Origin: Cyclina sinensis
Taxonomy: Eukaryota; Mollusca; Bivalvia; Venerida; Veneridae
Assembly: GCA_012932295.1 (NCBI GenBank)
Contig: JAAONU010000016.1
Span: forward strand, 30,751,290-30,815,289
Direction of reading: 5' to 3'
DNA length: 64,000 nucleotides
The notes under the pieces are model-generated. The model worked only from the letters and a program-made list of their open reading frames with translations, had not been told where the DNA came from and ran no database searches. Shown piece by piece: positions 1 to 13,311 of this stretch. The position numbers were made by a program, and so were the translations under genes. Position 1 is the stretch's first letter, and every line of letters begins with the position of its first letter.

Positions 1-282
1 ATTTTTTATGAAATAATTTGGGTCAACAATTTGTTCATGAACATTATTTATGGCAGGGGACATGACGACTGATAATTTTCAGGACTTTTAATATTGATTG
101 TTTTAACAGCAGTCTATGAGAGTTCTAATATTAGTGGTTTAATGCATATGTATTTTTCACAGATTGTATATTTTTCTTTATAACTAACAACAGGTTGAAG
201 TAATATTTCAAAGACATAAATTTATTGAAACAAAAATGCTTTATTAAAGTATAGAAAATGAAAATGTAAGATAAGAAACATG

Positions 283-362
283 CTGGTTGCAGGATTTGAA
301 CTCGTGACCCATGATTCACTTTAAATGTAGGGCGACGAGTTAGTCTACACCACAGAGACTCT
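283..362 (-). repeat. tRNA-like sequence, minus strand
   Basis: On the minus strand TGGTGTAGACTAACTCGTCG is followed by GAGTTCAAATCCTGC, an A-box/B-box pair. It is probably a SINE head. Similar B boxes occur at about 41813 and 51530. Confidence 0.4.
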
Positions 363-3300
363 GTTTTTTTTTTTGCACTTTATTACCAATATAATTTCAT
401 TTTATTGTGACTTACATGGTAAAAAATTATTATTGATCAAGTTTTGAAAAAACTATAAATTCTGATGCATTCCCTTGAAAACAAAATGTCAGTTATTAAC
501 TTTTGGCCATGGTGCTTCCTCCACAATACAATCTTTATTTCTGTAATGTAAACACTTACCTTTAAGGGTTTCTTTTACTACTATTTTTCTCCAGCTGGTG
601 CATTTTCTTACGAAAATTTGATTTTTTTTAAATACACTTTTTCGATATGTTTGCCATAATTATTTACTGTTTCATCTACACAATTTACAATTCCTCCAGT
701 ACATTGAATACTCTTAAAGGGAAAATGATGTTTTTTTTTTATTTTACTAAATAACTACTCAAGAAACTTGTAGATCCGTTCAGCATTTTGAATGCAGTTT
801 ATTTTAGCTTTTCAGTTTTTTAGTTTGTTACTTGAAGAAAAAGTTATAAAAAGAAATGTATATGTTTGCAAAGCAGGAGGGGGTTGTAGAAATGGCCTTG
901 TCTGTCTGTCTGTAATATTTTTGTTTCCACTTCATATCTCCGTTACTCTTCAACTGATTTTCTTAAACTTGGGTCAAATGTTTAACTGATTAAGACAATG
1001 TGCAAAACGCATATTGCAGCCATTTCAGTTTAAGGTCAAGGTCACACTGGAAGGTCATTTGTTTCAGCCTTCAATTTTGTGTTGCTCAATGTCTCCTATA
1101 CGTTTGAACAGATTTTCTTGAAACATTGGTCAAATGTATAACTTACTCATTTAGAGGATGTGCAAAAGGCATGGCCAAGTCTAGTCAGTTCAAGGACAAG
1201 GTCACACTTGAAGGTCATTTGTTCAAGCCTTCAGTTTTGTATAATCATTGCAATACTTTAATTTCTCACAATCCAATATGCCACCATAAATTCAATTCCT
1301 TGTTTCTCAGACTACTTTAAACTTTGCTTAACTCTGGCAGTGGGTGATATAGCAGTCCTTGAACTGCTTTGTTTTGTATTGTTGTTTTGAAATTTTAAGA
1401 TGATAAAGTGTTTTGGTTATAGTCCATGATAAAATAGTTAACTGCCATTTTGTTAGTTCATATTATTTAAATAATGATATATTTTTTATATGAACCAAGA
1501 CGATCTAAAAAAATTCCACTGAAAGCCAGTTGTTTCTGTTATGCCATGAATATTGACTTGTGATATCTGACTTTTTCCATTTTCCTTTAGTCTATTTTTT
1601 TCATTTTCATTAACATATGGCCTTAATCTGTGAGTATTATCTCCACAGACTATCAGTTTGGCCATGTTAATTGATTTTGGCAATGATTTTGCAATCTGAA
1701 TTGATTTTTGGCCAAGATAATGCCATGAACTCTGGCTGCTGGCTTAAATCTTTTGTAAAAAAAATGCTCCTGTATAGTGAACTGCTGAAATAATTGTTAT
1801 GAATGTGTTATGGTTTTTATTCCAATTTTTCCCCACCTTGAGGCAGTTGGTTTTTAAGTTTTTTTTCTTGTAATTTCATGTATGTTTTTATTTATATTTT
1901 ATTTAATCAGACTAAAAGTATTATGCATTTTCATATGAAACATATCTTTTCCCCCCATGTGTCTGTTTTAATAATCATCTATGCAATATATCTGTTGCTT
2001 TGATATTAAAAATATTTTAAATATTCATGTTTTTCATTTGTATCCATGACTTGTCCATAACAAAATGGAAGTTGTACATGGTGAATACTGATTTGGCTGT
2101 TTAAAGTTTTGTTAGGTATTTGGTCTGTTTTAGGATACAAGTATGTCAAGATTTTTTCCCCTTGATTCAGATTCATCAAACGTTCATATCTAATCCACGG
2201 AAGTAAACAATGATATTTTATTATTTTTTGTACAGTCATGGCAACATGGCAACCTTTACAAATGTCCATGAGAGTAACCTTGTAGTAAGAAAACACACCA
2301 TCATTCTGATACAGTAACACGATTCAGCCGTGTAATAGAAGCTAAATATGGAAACTATTTCCAACATGTCTTACGTGTTATTATCATTCTTCATGTGACT
2401 GCTGTTTTAAGTTTCAATATGAACGTCATGAGGCAGTCAGCGGTATCACCATGTGATATAACAATTCAGCCCCTGACAAAAAATTTACTTATACTCTCAT
2501 GCGAGTCATATAAAGACTATATGGATTTCTAAAGTCTGCAAAATGCAGTTAGTTGATTATGGCAAATGACATTTACCACTGTTATCAACATTTATTCCAG
2601 CTGGAAAAATGAGCTTTTAGCATCATTTTTGGTAGGCATTTTCTTCGTTTTGATTTAGTATGGTATAAGAGAAATGATAAATATCAGATCCCATTAAGGG
2701 TTTCAGGGCTGATGCCTCGTTTATGATTAACATTTTTGGGTAGTGTGCTATTGCCTTGGAGATTCACCATTTAGCAAGTGGACCTCAAAACAAAAGAGGT
2801 GTTCCTCACACCCAATCACTTTGTGAAATATAATGTTCTGGGTTCAGTTGTTCCTCAGTCATTGGTCAGAAAATGTTTCCAAAGGGTAGGCCCCATTGAA
2901 CTTGACCTTTGATCCAGTGGTTGCCAGCCACACAGTAATCTCCAAATCAACTACCAAGTATCGTTATACATACAAATGTAAATCAATATACCCTTACATT
3001 TTCGGAGGGGCGAAATTAAAAGAAGTTAAGCGCCTTTTTTTCAAGTTTTGTGGAAGATTAATGATTTTGAAATTATGTAAAAGTAGTGGAATTTTTAATG
3101 TTGGGTTGGGTCATTAATTCTTATATTCGTATTTGTGTTCTAAAATATTGATTTAAAAGCATTTAATATGCTGAAATCTGAGGTTTCTAGAATTATCTGA
3201 AAATGTTGACACCAGAAAGTAAAAGATACCCTTTGACAAAGTTGCTTATATTCTACGTGTGAAACAGGCTGCTATGGTCGAGACAGAAACTTTATCTTGT

Positions 3301-4284
3301 ATGCAAGAAGTACTGCTTAAAGTTTTAACAGTGGATTAAAAATAACACAGGAAAAACGTTTGAAAATCTGCGATTCCAGAAAATAACCTGCCCAACTGGT
3401 CGTCTCATTGTACACAGTAATAAAGAAATTCCGACAAACATAATAGATTTTACTCAGTCGAATTAAGCATTAATTTTTGATTTCACATAGATGTATAATG
3501 TGTATGAAAAAGAACTTTTTTTTACACTTCTTCTGAAACCACTTGTCAAGGATTTAGATATTTGACGTCATTGTTCAGAGCATACATTGGTGAAACTGTA
3601 CCCCTGCTTTTGGTCGAGGTTTCTTAACGTTGTTAGGGTTTGGTCTCTAAGCAGAATACTACATATGTATAATGATAATGGACCGTAGTGGCCCTTTCAT
3701 GTTCCAATTCCTTGAATATTTTTTGGACGAAATCCAAAATAATCGTAAATGTTTCTGGCAAAGAGTGACGTTTTCAGTGACAAGCTAAAACCACTGAACT
3801 AGACATAAATGTTAGTTCTTAAATTTTTTCCATAAAAATCAGTGCCGCAGTAAAGATTTATTTAGCATTAAGAGAAACGTGCCAAGGATACCCATTTTCG
3901 ACCTCTTAAATGTTCAGGTTTCATTTTCGTTGTGTAAGACTGTTTTAAGCTGTGAAGAAATATTAAATTGATAAATCGCCAATCAAATGTTCGATCCATC
4001 TTTTTTTTAATTAGAATAGTTGGTTTCAGCATAGATTTTACAGTTTTGCTAATACGAAAGATAATTATGTCTAACATAAAAGACAACCCATTTTGTATAT
4101 GTAAAGATTCAACTTGTTGCCGCCTAAATATAGTGTTTTAACAGCACCTTACTCTTTTATGCACACAGTAGATACAAATAAAGAAAAAGAGTTTTATCAC
4201 AGAAAAGTTTTCAAGAAACAGAAATAATGAACTGTAAAAATGTTTAAAGAAGAAAATCGTTGCTTTAAGACGCTATCCTCTGTA
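363..4284. other. Gene-free left flank
   Basis: Apart from the pearl-type fragment at 960-1240, only short AT-rich chance frames are visible. No convincing exon, splice pair or RNA gene was found. The interval lies 3' of the tetraspanin gene and may contain its 3' UTR next to 4285. Confidence 0.5.
960..1240 (-). repeat. Pearl-type core repeat fragment
   Basis: Two partial units with a period of about 163 bp, each with the phrase AAGGTCACAC..GAAGGTCATTTG (about 1033 and 1197). No microsatellite end is seen, so this is probably an old fragment. Confidence 0.5.
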
Positions 4285-7200
4285 TCACCATTTGGACTTC
4301 TGGTACAGTACCTGCTGTCTCAGAGTACGTGCCACGTACATGAAATACATCTGAAAATAAGACATCGTGATAAAAGAGATTGTGTATTCATCGGAAGTTT
4401 TTGTGGTCAAAATAAGCTCATTTTGAATTAAGCAACAAATATGTTTTTAAAAGATATACGATTCGTTAGCTTAATCGTACCCAGTAAAACTTCTTTACAA
4501 CGATAACTGATAATGCATACAATTATTTGCTCATAGTTACGGGACACTTTATTCGAAAGTCATTCTTAGGAGTACTTATTTACACCGTTGCATGTAGTTT
4601 TTTTAACGGAACATGCTAATCGCGAATCTTATTCTTAAATAACAGCCACAGAAATCTAAAGTCGCAAATCACGAGTGCATTCATATGGTCACGTGTTTTT
4701 TCTCACGCGGTTTACATTTTTATCAATGAACAGCTGCAATACTTACAAAAGTGTAAGTTGCTAAATTCTCACGAGAAAATAAAATCATTCGTTATCTTTT
4801 CCTTTACAAAACATTTTCGTAAGACAAATACCGGATTTCGGATACACTTCTTACAAATACAACCGGTGATTTCGGATACACTTCTTACAAATACAACCGG
4901 TGATTTCGGATACACTTCTTACAAATACAACCAGGGATTTCGGACACACTTCTTACAAATACAACCGGTGATTTCGGATACACTTCGTACAAATACAACC
5001 GGTGATTTCGGATACACTTCTTATATAAAAATGACGAACAAACAAAAGTTATTAAATTTACCTGCGGCAACAGTATACCAAGTAGAACGCCACCTATCAC
5101 CATCGCATGGTCGTTGATAAAGACCCCAACCGCCTTCATACAACCGATTTTGTATATAGGATTGTGGTCTTCTGATTCAGTAAGAATGCCGGCCTGAAAA
5201 CATCAAAATCAGCTTAAATTCCTTTAACTCTCACGAGCATCGATTTTGTTTAAAATTGAAGTGCTTTGGATAGTGTTAACTTTTTTCTACTTTTATTAAC
5301 AATAGCTAAGTACATGTTTGCTTTTAAAAAAAAATACACATGTCTATAATAATTTGAAAGTGACATATTGTTTTTTTACGCTAAGTTTAGGTACTCGATC
5401 TACACAATTTCTATGGTCCAAAACTATTTTGATGTCGATAATAGCACTTTGCATTCTTAGACAACCCATGAAATAATTTACTCTGAGTAAGTCTTATTCA
5501 ACAACAGAACGAAACAAAATACCGAAGTAGGAAAAAGACTAAAAGGAATATTCTATTTTACCGAAATGATGTATGTGAACATTTAGCCTTAATTTGAAAA
5601 GCGTTTTCTTTGTCTGTATTTTATTCGAATAGGCATGAATCAACTTTAATTCAATTACATTAATGGAGTTGTATGTAAAATTGTCATCATAGAGAAAAAA
5701 TATATCTGGAAATACTTGCTTTATTTAAAGCCATCACATCTCTTCCACACAAAATATTTTTCATTTGACCCTGAAACGAGGGAGATTTGAGGCAACGCTA
5801 TATTTTTGTTCAAACGTAACATAATCAGACATCAAACAACACGTGACATTTGTCACTAGATAAAGTAACATCTGGATTGTCTAGTATTCTGTAATGATTT
5901 AAAGACGTGCTTTTAGCCAGTAACATCTTTTCTCAAAACGGAATTCTTTTACAGTTGTAAAGATTTGGTTTCGTCTTTTCATTTTTTTCTCTGACAGTGC
6001 TTTTTTGTTTCCTAGAGTAGCAGGATTCTTTGTTAAATGGATGTTGGAATAATCAGTTGATTGAATAAAATTAAAAAAATCATTTGTCAAGTATCTTTAA
6101 CAAAATGGGTATTCAAATATTTAAAGAGTGCATGTACTGATAAAACGATAGAATGTATCATAATGTTTACGCTCGGAATTTTGACCAATGAAACATCGTG
6201 TTTTTTTTTAATTTTTATTTTAGTTTTTCTTTTCTTTTCATTATATCAAACTTGTGATATATTATTAGAAGAATGCATACGTGTACCTTAAACAATATAT
6301 AAATGTTTTAGTTATTTAAGCTTCATAACAATTTAATTTTGAACTAAGTAAATACACCTGACCACTTGAAAATAACGCTGCTAGTTGTACAATTGACCTT
6401 TTGTCAATTATATTCGGTATTGTACTTACTGACTGAAGCTTACAACAAGAAGGAGGTACTGAACAGGCCTCTGGATAGTCTTGGTGTTTTTGTGACGAGT
6501 TGAAGTTACATCGGAAATATTCGTTCTCATTCCAGTCCAGAAATCCATCATCCGTGTCGCTGAATCCACAACATTCCAACTGAGATACAATGATAAACAA
6601 ATTTAATAAATTTATAACATCAAGCTAAAAAGACAAATATCATACCATACCATATTATTCCACACCAACCCACAAGTAAAAGTTTTTGACCATGACTTTA
6701 GAGACACGCCTCGTACAAAGAAAGTCGGTATTTATGAGCTATAGTTGGTCCGAGTATCAGTAGCCTTATAATCATTTCTTTATTTTCATTGCACAATCCA
6801 TCTGATACATGGGAATTTAGACGAGGGCGCATTTTATAAGAAAGAATGAGTGGCACTTTACTATAGGGTTAACGCACGTTTTTTCGTGTCATAACAGACT
6901 CCCGAGGGATTCTTCAGATGTTATAACACGAAAAAACGTGCTTTAACGCTATTCTAGCATAAAATGATCTAGAAAAGGCATGTTTACGACAAAAAAAAAC
7001 TAAAAAAAATAAAATATATAAAATAAAATAGTACAGTCGCCTTTAGGTTGTTATGGATACGTGTTTTAAATATGCGTTCCAGGGCGACACATCAACATGT
7101 TTCAACCTGTCGAGCGGTCATCTTGAAACTTAAAAAGATAATGTGGACAAGGCCAGCCATTGATTTTATCAATAATCATTAATGTTTCGCCGACATTCCG

Positions 7201-10200
7201 ACCTGCAAAGTTACATAAACTGCCGATTTGGGGAAAAAAGAGGGATCAGCGTCCATTATTTACAAAGGCACTGTAACGCGCATAACTGAAAACGGGTAAT
7301 CACAGCGCGTGAGCGCGAGAACTTCCTTGTTTACACACCTTTTTGCTCTCGTTAAAACATAGGCAAAACGGGCTAAAACAAGCGATTTTATGCTAGAATA
7401 ATAGTTATAAAATGATAATTTTTTCTCATACTTTCGAAATATGTTTTTTATCTTATACTTCTATTTCATACTTGCAAAATATGCGTTTAGTTAATACTTG
7501 CTTCTGTTTTCATACTTGCAATATATTCTTTATTTGATATTTGAAAAAAAATATACTTTTATTTCATATTTCGTATTTGCAAAATATTCTTTGATTTCAT
7601 ATTTGCATAATATGAATTTATTTCATACTTGCAAAATATTCTATTGTTTTATACTTTACTTGCAAATTATGTTTTCATTTCATATTTGCAAATTATGTTT
7701 TAATTTTATACATGCAAAATATGGTATTATTTTATACATGCAAACTATGTTATTATTTCATAGATGAAAAATATGCTTTTATTTCATACTTGCAAAATAT
7801 GCTTTTATTTCATACTTGCAAAATATGCAATTATTTTATACATTTAAAATATACTTTTATTTCGTAGATGCAAATGCAAAATATACCTGAAAAAATATAT
7901 ATTTCATACTTTTATTTCATACTTTTTTTTCGGTGACATTTTGTTTAAAGACTGTCATACGCTTTCGGATTTAGTTACTAGTAACCTGTTATCCGGGTAT
8001 ACCCTGTCTGCCTGTGTCAAATGTACTTGTAAAATAAAATGATTAAATTGTTTTAGAGAAATATACTAATGTTTTTATGCTGGCTGACATTTGCTCGAAA
8101 GGATGACATTTTTGTGTGTTTTTTAATTTAATTCTAAAATGATACATTTGACATATTCGAAAATATATAATTACGTAACGACCATATTGACATGTGTTGT
8201 TTGAATTGTGGCACAGCAATTATTTTATTGTTTGCATATACTCACTGCTTGAAAATTTTATCCATGTAGAAAATGGAAGTAATTGCAGCTTGAGGCAAAC
8301 TACGTTGTTTAATTAGTGAATTTAATAAAATAAAATTAATTTGTGTTAACTTATTTGCGGTACAAACCGTTTAAATTTCGAAACATAATGTGTGAGGGAA
8401 CCAATGCTTTTTGAAGGCAGCAGTCACTTATTTGGGAACCAATCAGTTGTGAGGACATCACTTACATGTTACACTTACATGTGAAGTATCCAGTCTGTTA
8501 TGAGGGAAGCAACCAACAGCAGGTGAATTGGGGAAAAATGTAACATGTATGAGACCTCACAACTGTTTGAATGACGCCTGACGTCACTTGTTCTTGTCCA
8601 GGAGGTCACAGTTATATGAAAGGTTTTCACTATTGTTTTACAGAATAACATTAAAACTTATCCAAGTGACGATCTGTATCGAATAAAACATTAAAAAAGA
8701 AAGAAAGAAAGAAAGAAAGAAAATTTGAGTAGTAATTATAAAACATAGTCACTGCCCTAACAAATCTCATTTTGAAATGTATTGATGTATTATCAAGTCT
8801 TAGCTTAAGAAATGCAAACGATAAATCAGGAAATGTCAAAATGATTTAATTATATTGCATTTAGTTTCTAAGGGCAAATTCCATATTTACTCACCCCACT
8901 GCTACAAAATTAAGTGATAAGGTGTGTGTGTGTGGGGGGGGGGGGGCACTGTTAGCTTACCGACTTTTGCATATTGTCTATAAAGTTCTTCATGTCATCG
9001 TCTTCCACAATCCCATATTTCCTGATGGCATCCTTGAAAGTTTTTGTCGGAAACAGACCCAACTGTTCTTTTGCATTTGGTACAAAGTAGAACACGAAAA
9101 TAAAGATGATGAGAATGACTTCTCCAAGTAAGAATAGGGTTAGGATCCAGTTGTACTGTGAGAAAAAGAAAAGAAAAGCTATAAATAAATGGTCTAATAC
9201 TTTTCATCTTCGTCAAGTATTACAGTTAACGTGTTCATTATTGCAACATTCTTGGCTGATTAAGTCGTTCTTAGTTTTCTTTTTAAAAGTATTTTTACTT
9301 ATAATACATGCGCACTTTATCTTGTATATGATATATTTTTGTTCCCTGATTCTTTTTGCCTCATCCCGCTGCATAACAATGGTTTGTTGTCTTTCTCTGT
9401 ATTCTGTGGTAAGTTTGAGTTTAAAGTTTCTTTTGAATGTTTACCTTTAATAATCACTTAACTTTCAAAGACATTAAAGGTAATTTGCATTTTTTCTAAC
9501 GACGATATTTGCTGACCTTTTATTTTCAAAATTTTTAAGCATACTAGTATATATTCAAGAAGTTTACCTTTAAGCCGTCAAAGTGAACAAAAATGACACA
9601 ATTACAAAAAAATTACATATGCCTGGTACATGCCTGTATATTACATAAACGCTTGTTTATTATGAACAAATTGTTACACAATGATGACTTTTCCAAAGCA
9701 GGCATCAAATTTGTTCATTATTATTCCTTCAGACATTTTGACACTTAGCAAATGTTCATTTGGAATAAATGACTATCCACCTTGTTATGGTCCAGTGCAC
9801 ACTGCCCTTAAATTGTATACATACAGCCTCTGACAACTGAGTCAGGGGATCGATGCTTTGGCTCGGTGGTTATAGCATTGGTTTTCTATGCGCGGGGAGA
9901 GGGGTCTTGAGTTCGAATCCCACTTTGGGTCGTCTTTTCCAAGACTCATGACATCTCTCTATTACGAGCTTTCATGTCCTTAAGGGGCTTAAAATGGTTC
10001 AACAACACTTTATTTGAAACTAATAATTATACTGCATTCAGATAACATGTTGTTTTTGTTGAGTTTTCGAATGACATATCGGGTAATAATTCTTTCAATA
10101 TCATTCAAACTTACACGATTTTAAAGAAAATATAATCCTCCAGACTCCAGTGTATGCCTCTTTAATTACTAACTCTAAAACATTACTACCATCCGAAACA

Positions 10201-12740
10201 TCAGATGATCATAGCGAATCTTTTAGGACATTTGATGCATCACAAGTAATTTACTTACAGCTCGAAGACACCAAGTATATTCACGGAGAGCACCAAGCCA
10301 TCCGAAAAATGTAACAACTACTGTAATAGAGCCGGCTGTACACATCAGCGTTGATGGATCAAAGAAAAAGTCAATCGCATCATGCACAGTTTTGTGTTTT
10401 AACACAAGAATGTACGCGCCCAATGACGTCACAGCCAGAGCCAGGATCTGAAATATGGAACCAGGCCATCAGAGGTTTTATAAGAAATGTAATTTTGGCA
10501 AATAGATTATGTCTGATAGAAAACTAAGAAAGTTATGCTTAATATTTGTACTTCAATTTCATCAAATATTTTTTTAACATTATTCTATGGCTAGTTACCA
10601 TAGACAGAGGAGTTAAAATTTCTTTTTAGTAACAGGGCAGTAAATGCAAATTAAGTGGAGATTTACCACGAACACTGCATTAGGAAGGGTAAATAGAAAA
10701 AATGGTTCAGATTACCAAGGTTGTAACTGGTCTCTCCCTTTTTATTGTTCTCAACCTGTCCCATTAAAGTTTTCACATATTACCTCTAATTGTTATTATT
10801 TTGGTAGCTGTTTCTTGTTTGACTAAGCGTTTTGTTTATGATGTTGAGAAAATACTTCAGCCGTAGCATACCTATACATGTACTTTTTTTAAGCCGTTTA
10901 AAATGGTTTCTGGATTAAAGTCACCAATTTATTTTAGTTGGATTGTGACAGGAGTTATTCTAACGTAATTTGCTCTCAAGTCACCATCATCTATGAGAGG
11001 AACAGTAACTGTCATTACAATCGGTGTAAGCATCTTTGTCGTATCAGTACGTCTGTTCACACGTTAATGCATTGCAACTCGGAAACCATTCGAACCCCGA
11101 AAACGCCCTGACCACTGAACTGTCGAGGTCCAAGGTTTCTCTGTTTACTAGAGGTTTTAGGCATCTCTATGAATAAAGCGTAATACTGGTCTATAATTCT
11201 AATGATAACTGACTTATCATAGGAACAGACTTACATATATATATATAATATTTGCTCAGATAATTATGTAGGCCAAAGTTCTGTTAAATGTCTTTTTTTA
11301 TCTATATTAAAATAATCTACTGGTATTCAGAGTTGAAAACGTTGCTTATGACGAATGGGACGATATAAGCTTTTAAAGTAATTGCAGTATTTGATCCTGT
11401 GACCAGTTGTAATTTACAAATATATTCAAACGGAAGTGTGCTTCCGTCGTAAAAACTGTTTTGTATAGAAATATATTTGCTTCACTTTTTTTTATAATAG
11501 CCCGGTTTTATTTGCATACATATGAGCTGAATATACTTGGAAGTCTACCAATAGTGAGTGTAAATCATTAACCAATAAACTTGTAGATAAAACATTTCAC
11601 TATTTAATCTCGTTCATTTTTGGCATTAAGTTTAATCCCAGTGATTTATGATGAATGTCTTTAACTGATAAGCTACAAATAACTTCCCGATCCAGAAGAC
11701 AAGAAGGTAATATGGTGATCCTCGATAGTTCAGTAGTTAAAGCGTTCGCCTCCGACTCGGAAGGTCACGTGTTCGAATCCAAGCACGAGTGTGCCTAGGG
11801 GCAAATACGCATTAGTCACCCAAGACTCAATTTAGCAAGCTGTAAATGGGTACTATTTATGAATGTTACTGACCCTAGATGTCTTAAATCGAACGGTTTT
11901 ATCAGGGTTGGTTTCTCTAAGGTGTTTTAAATTAGTTCGTATTTCTGTCGTTATCGAGCCAAATAAGTATCAATAATATGTTAAACAAATAAGTAAAAAT
12001 AAATAAATAAAAACAGATTGAATCAATAAAGAAAAGAAAGAGTTTTACAGAAGGAGTGATTGCAGACTGAGGTGATTCCAGCTGACTGTATTTACTTATC
12101 AAGACGTTATAATTTACGATTTTGACTTCATATTTTGAAAGACAATGTCTATCTTCTCCGAAGGGTTTTGCCTTTCAGAAGTATCTTTAAATGAGATTTT
12201 GCTGTGTGCAGTTTGCCACTAAATAGGACTTGCGACCTGGATGGTCTTAACTCTACCAAGGCGTTTCAGAAACAATGTGGCATAAAAGTCACGTCTTACT
12301 CCCCTGCGTATACTCATTTGATAGATAGATGAAACAAAATTAAAACATGGACTAAAAGTGTTTTCTTTTCTTGTGTTTTACGCTTTTGTTAAGTTTGTGT
12401 TTCGTTAACTTTAATTTTATATATCCAATTTCATTTAGATTCAGTAAAATATGCATGGTTACATGTCCTGAAAAACATTGTTTTACGTCAAACTGGTACG
12501 GCCAACTAGTTCTATGTTGAATTTCTATCGCAAATATTGACTTAGGAAAAGAAAGCAAATAACGGGTTGCGAAAACTGGCAGGTAGTTAAACACAGCGTA
12601 AAAAATCTCAAATAGTTAAGGTCATGTTTGCTTCCCTATTGTTCATATCATTGATCAATTTTACTTACCCATATGATAAAATTCTCAAAGAACAGTGTAT
12701 ACTTTAAACAGACGCTGACAGCAGAACTTTTCCGCGCCAT
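4285..12740 (-). CDS. Tetraspanin, TspanC8/TSPAN33-like, six coding exons
   Basis: Four-pass membrane protein of about 267 aa. Coding exons on the minus strand: 12669-12740, 10259-10447, 8961-9155, 6430-6579, 5062-5193, 4285-4350. All have AG/GT borders and all introns are phase 0. Exon 1 starts MARKSSAVSVCLKYTLFFEN. TM1 and TM2 lie in exon 2, TM3 (LTLFLLGEVILIIFIFVFYF) in exon 3. The large extracellular loop has ECCGFSD, YFRC, EAC, PPSCC and IGC, giving seven cysteines. TM4 spans the exon 5/6 junction (GGVLLGILLPQ) and the protein ends QKSKW before TGA. The DWNxNxYFxC and VPxSCC pattern and the GGVxLGxxxPQ TM4 resemble TspanC8 members such as TSPAN33, which are known to chaperone ADAM10. The eighth cysteine usual in that group is absent. 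Exon 4 could instead use a donor at 6357, adding 24 residues; the 6429 donor (GTAAGT) fits the family spacing better. Subgroup is inferred; tetraspanin identity is firm. Confidence 0.9.
4837..5022. repeat. 34-bp minisatellite, about 5.5 copies, beside a splice donor
   Basis: Unit starts at 4837, 4871, 4905, 4939, 4973 and 5007, with the phrase TTCGGATACACTTCTTACAA and one to three changes per copy. It ends about 40 bp downstream of the tetraspanin exon 5 donor at 5061, inside the last intron. The unit has no stop codon in the frames read through, which creates long spurious frames on both strands. Confidence 0.92.
6860..7399. mobile_element. Palindrome plus TIR-bounded body, in tetraspanin intron
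   Basis: A hairpin with 28-nt arms (6868-6895 and 6920-6947, 26 of 28 paired, 24-nt loop) sits directly beside a 449-bp body bounded by a perfect 15-bp inverted repeat, ATTCTAGCATAAAAT (6951-6965) and its complement (7385-7399). The body is richer in GC and CpG than its surroundings (GCGCGTGAGCGCGAG at about 7305). It lies in the intron between tetraspanin exons 3 and 4. Same architecture as the elements at 17.2, 18.0 and 61.0 kb. Confidence 0.65.
7425..7925. repeat. AT-rich tandem repeat of about 27 bp
   Basis: Degenerate copies of TTTCATACTTGCAAAATATG, best preserved around 7770-7830. It lies in the same tetraspanin intron as the palindromic element at 6860 and starts just after it. Confidence 0.8.
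8698..8723. repeat. (GAAA)n microsatellite
   Basis: About six AAAG/GAAA units in a tetraspanin intron. Confidence 0.95.
8924..8947. repeat. GT repeat and G-run next to a splice donor
   Basis: Plus strand GTGTGTGTGTG then a run of about 13 G. On the transcribed minus strand this is a C-run about 10 bp downstream of the tetraspanin exon 3 donor (8960-8955). Confidence 0.9.
9858..9942 (+). repeat. tRNA-like sequence (SINE head or tRNA pseudogene)
   Basis: TGGCTCGGTGGTTATAGCAT resembles an A box and GAGTTCGAATCCC a B box, spaced as in a tRNA. Acceptor-stem pairing is poor. It lies in tetraspanin intron 2. Confidence 0.45.
11718..12025 (+). mobile_element. tRNA-derived SINE
   Basis: The tRNA-like head at 11718-11790 has an A-box-like ATAGTTCAGTAGTTAAAGCG, a stem-loop GCCTCCGACTCGG and a B box GTTCGAATCC. 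It is followed by a body with CTGTAAATGGGTAC (common in animal SINEs) and an A-rich tail (AATAAATAAATAAAA at about 11998). It sits in tetraspanin intron 1. Not a functional tRNA: the acceptor stem does not pair fully. Confidence 0.62.
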
Positions 12741-13209
12741 TTTGTAAAAATGTATATCCGAATATAACTTGGTTATTAACAAAACACACACTTTATTTTT
12801 CTTTGTCAAATCTCGAATACATAGTATTGAAATATCCGGACATAATGTACACTAAATGTCTTATCGAAGTTGAAAATGTTCGCAATCATATTCGAATCCC
12901 TTCAATAACAGCATGTCTCGTGTTATCTTTTGTTTGATAAATAGTTGAGTTTAGACCATATCTGTGCTGATAAGATAAAAGCCCAAACAAATACTCATTA
13001 ACTGAACTACAACGAGAAATCGGTTTCGTTTCATATCATTTATTTTCACAAATATGTACACTAAAGTATAAAGGTAAAAGCTATGTATTGAGAGTTATTG
13101 ATAAAAACAATCATCGACATGTATTCATCTGCAACTAAAATCTCACTTAAATGAACAAAGAAAAATCATCAAATGCCATTTCTTCACAGTTTGACTAACT
13201 TAGATTGAT

Positions 13210-13311
13210 CACAGGAGTTTGAAATTCTATCAATAAACAAGAGATATTGTAAAAATTATGTCCTCTACATAATAAAAAAACACCTGGTAGATAGAATTTC
13301 AAACTCCTGTG
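13210..13311. mobile_element. Short 102-bp MITE with perfect inverted ends
   Basis: Perfect 22-bp inverted repeats (starting CACAGGAGTTTG) at each end, flanked by the 7-bp duplication GATTGAT (13203-13209 and 13312-13318). It lies between the tetraspanin 5' end and the 3' end of the LamG-PAN gene. Superfamily unclear. Confidence 0.8.

Noticed and set aside
4837..5022. CRISPR-like direct repeats
   Set aside because: No spacers: the units are contiguous and the context is an animal intron.
4758..5139. Open frames on both strands with repeated peptides
   Set aside because: Produced by the 34-bp minisatellite, which has no stop codons in these frames, and by tetraspanin exon 5 on the minus strand.
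6358..6429. 24-residue extension of tetraspanin exon 4
   Set aside because: Possible with the GTGTAT donor at 6357, but the GTAAGT donor at 6429 is stronger and gives the usual spacing between SCC and GC.
11718..11790. Functional tRNA gene
   Set aside because: A and B boxes are present but the acceptor stem is poorly paired and a SINE-like body and A-rich tail follow.
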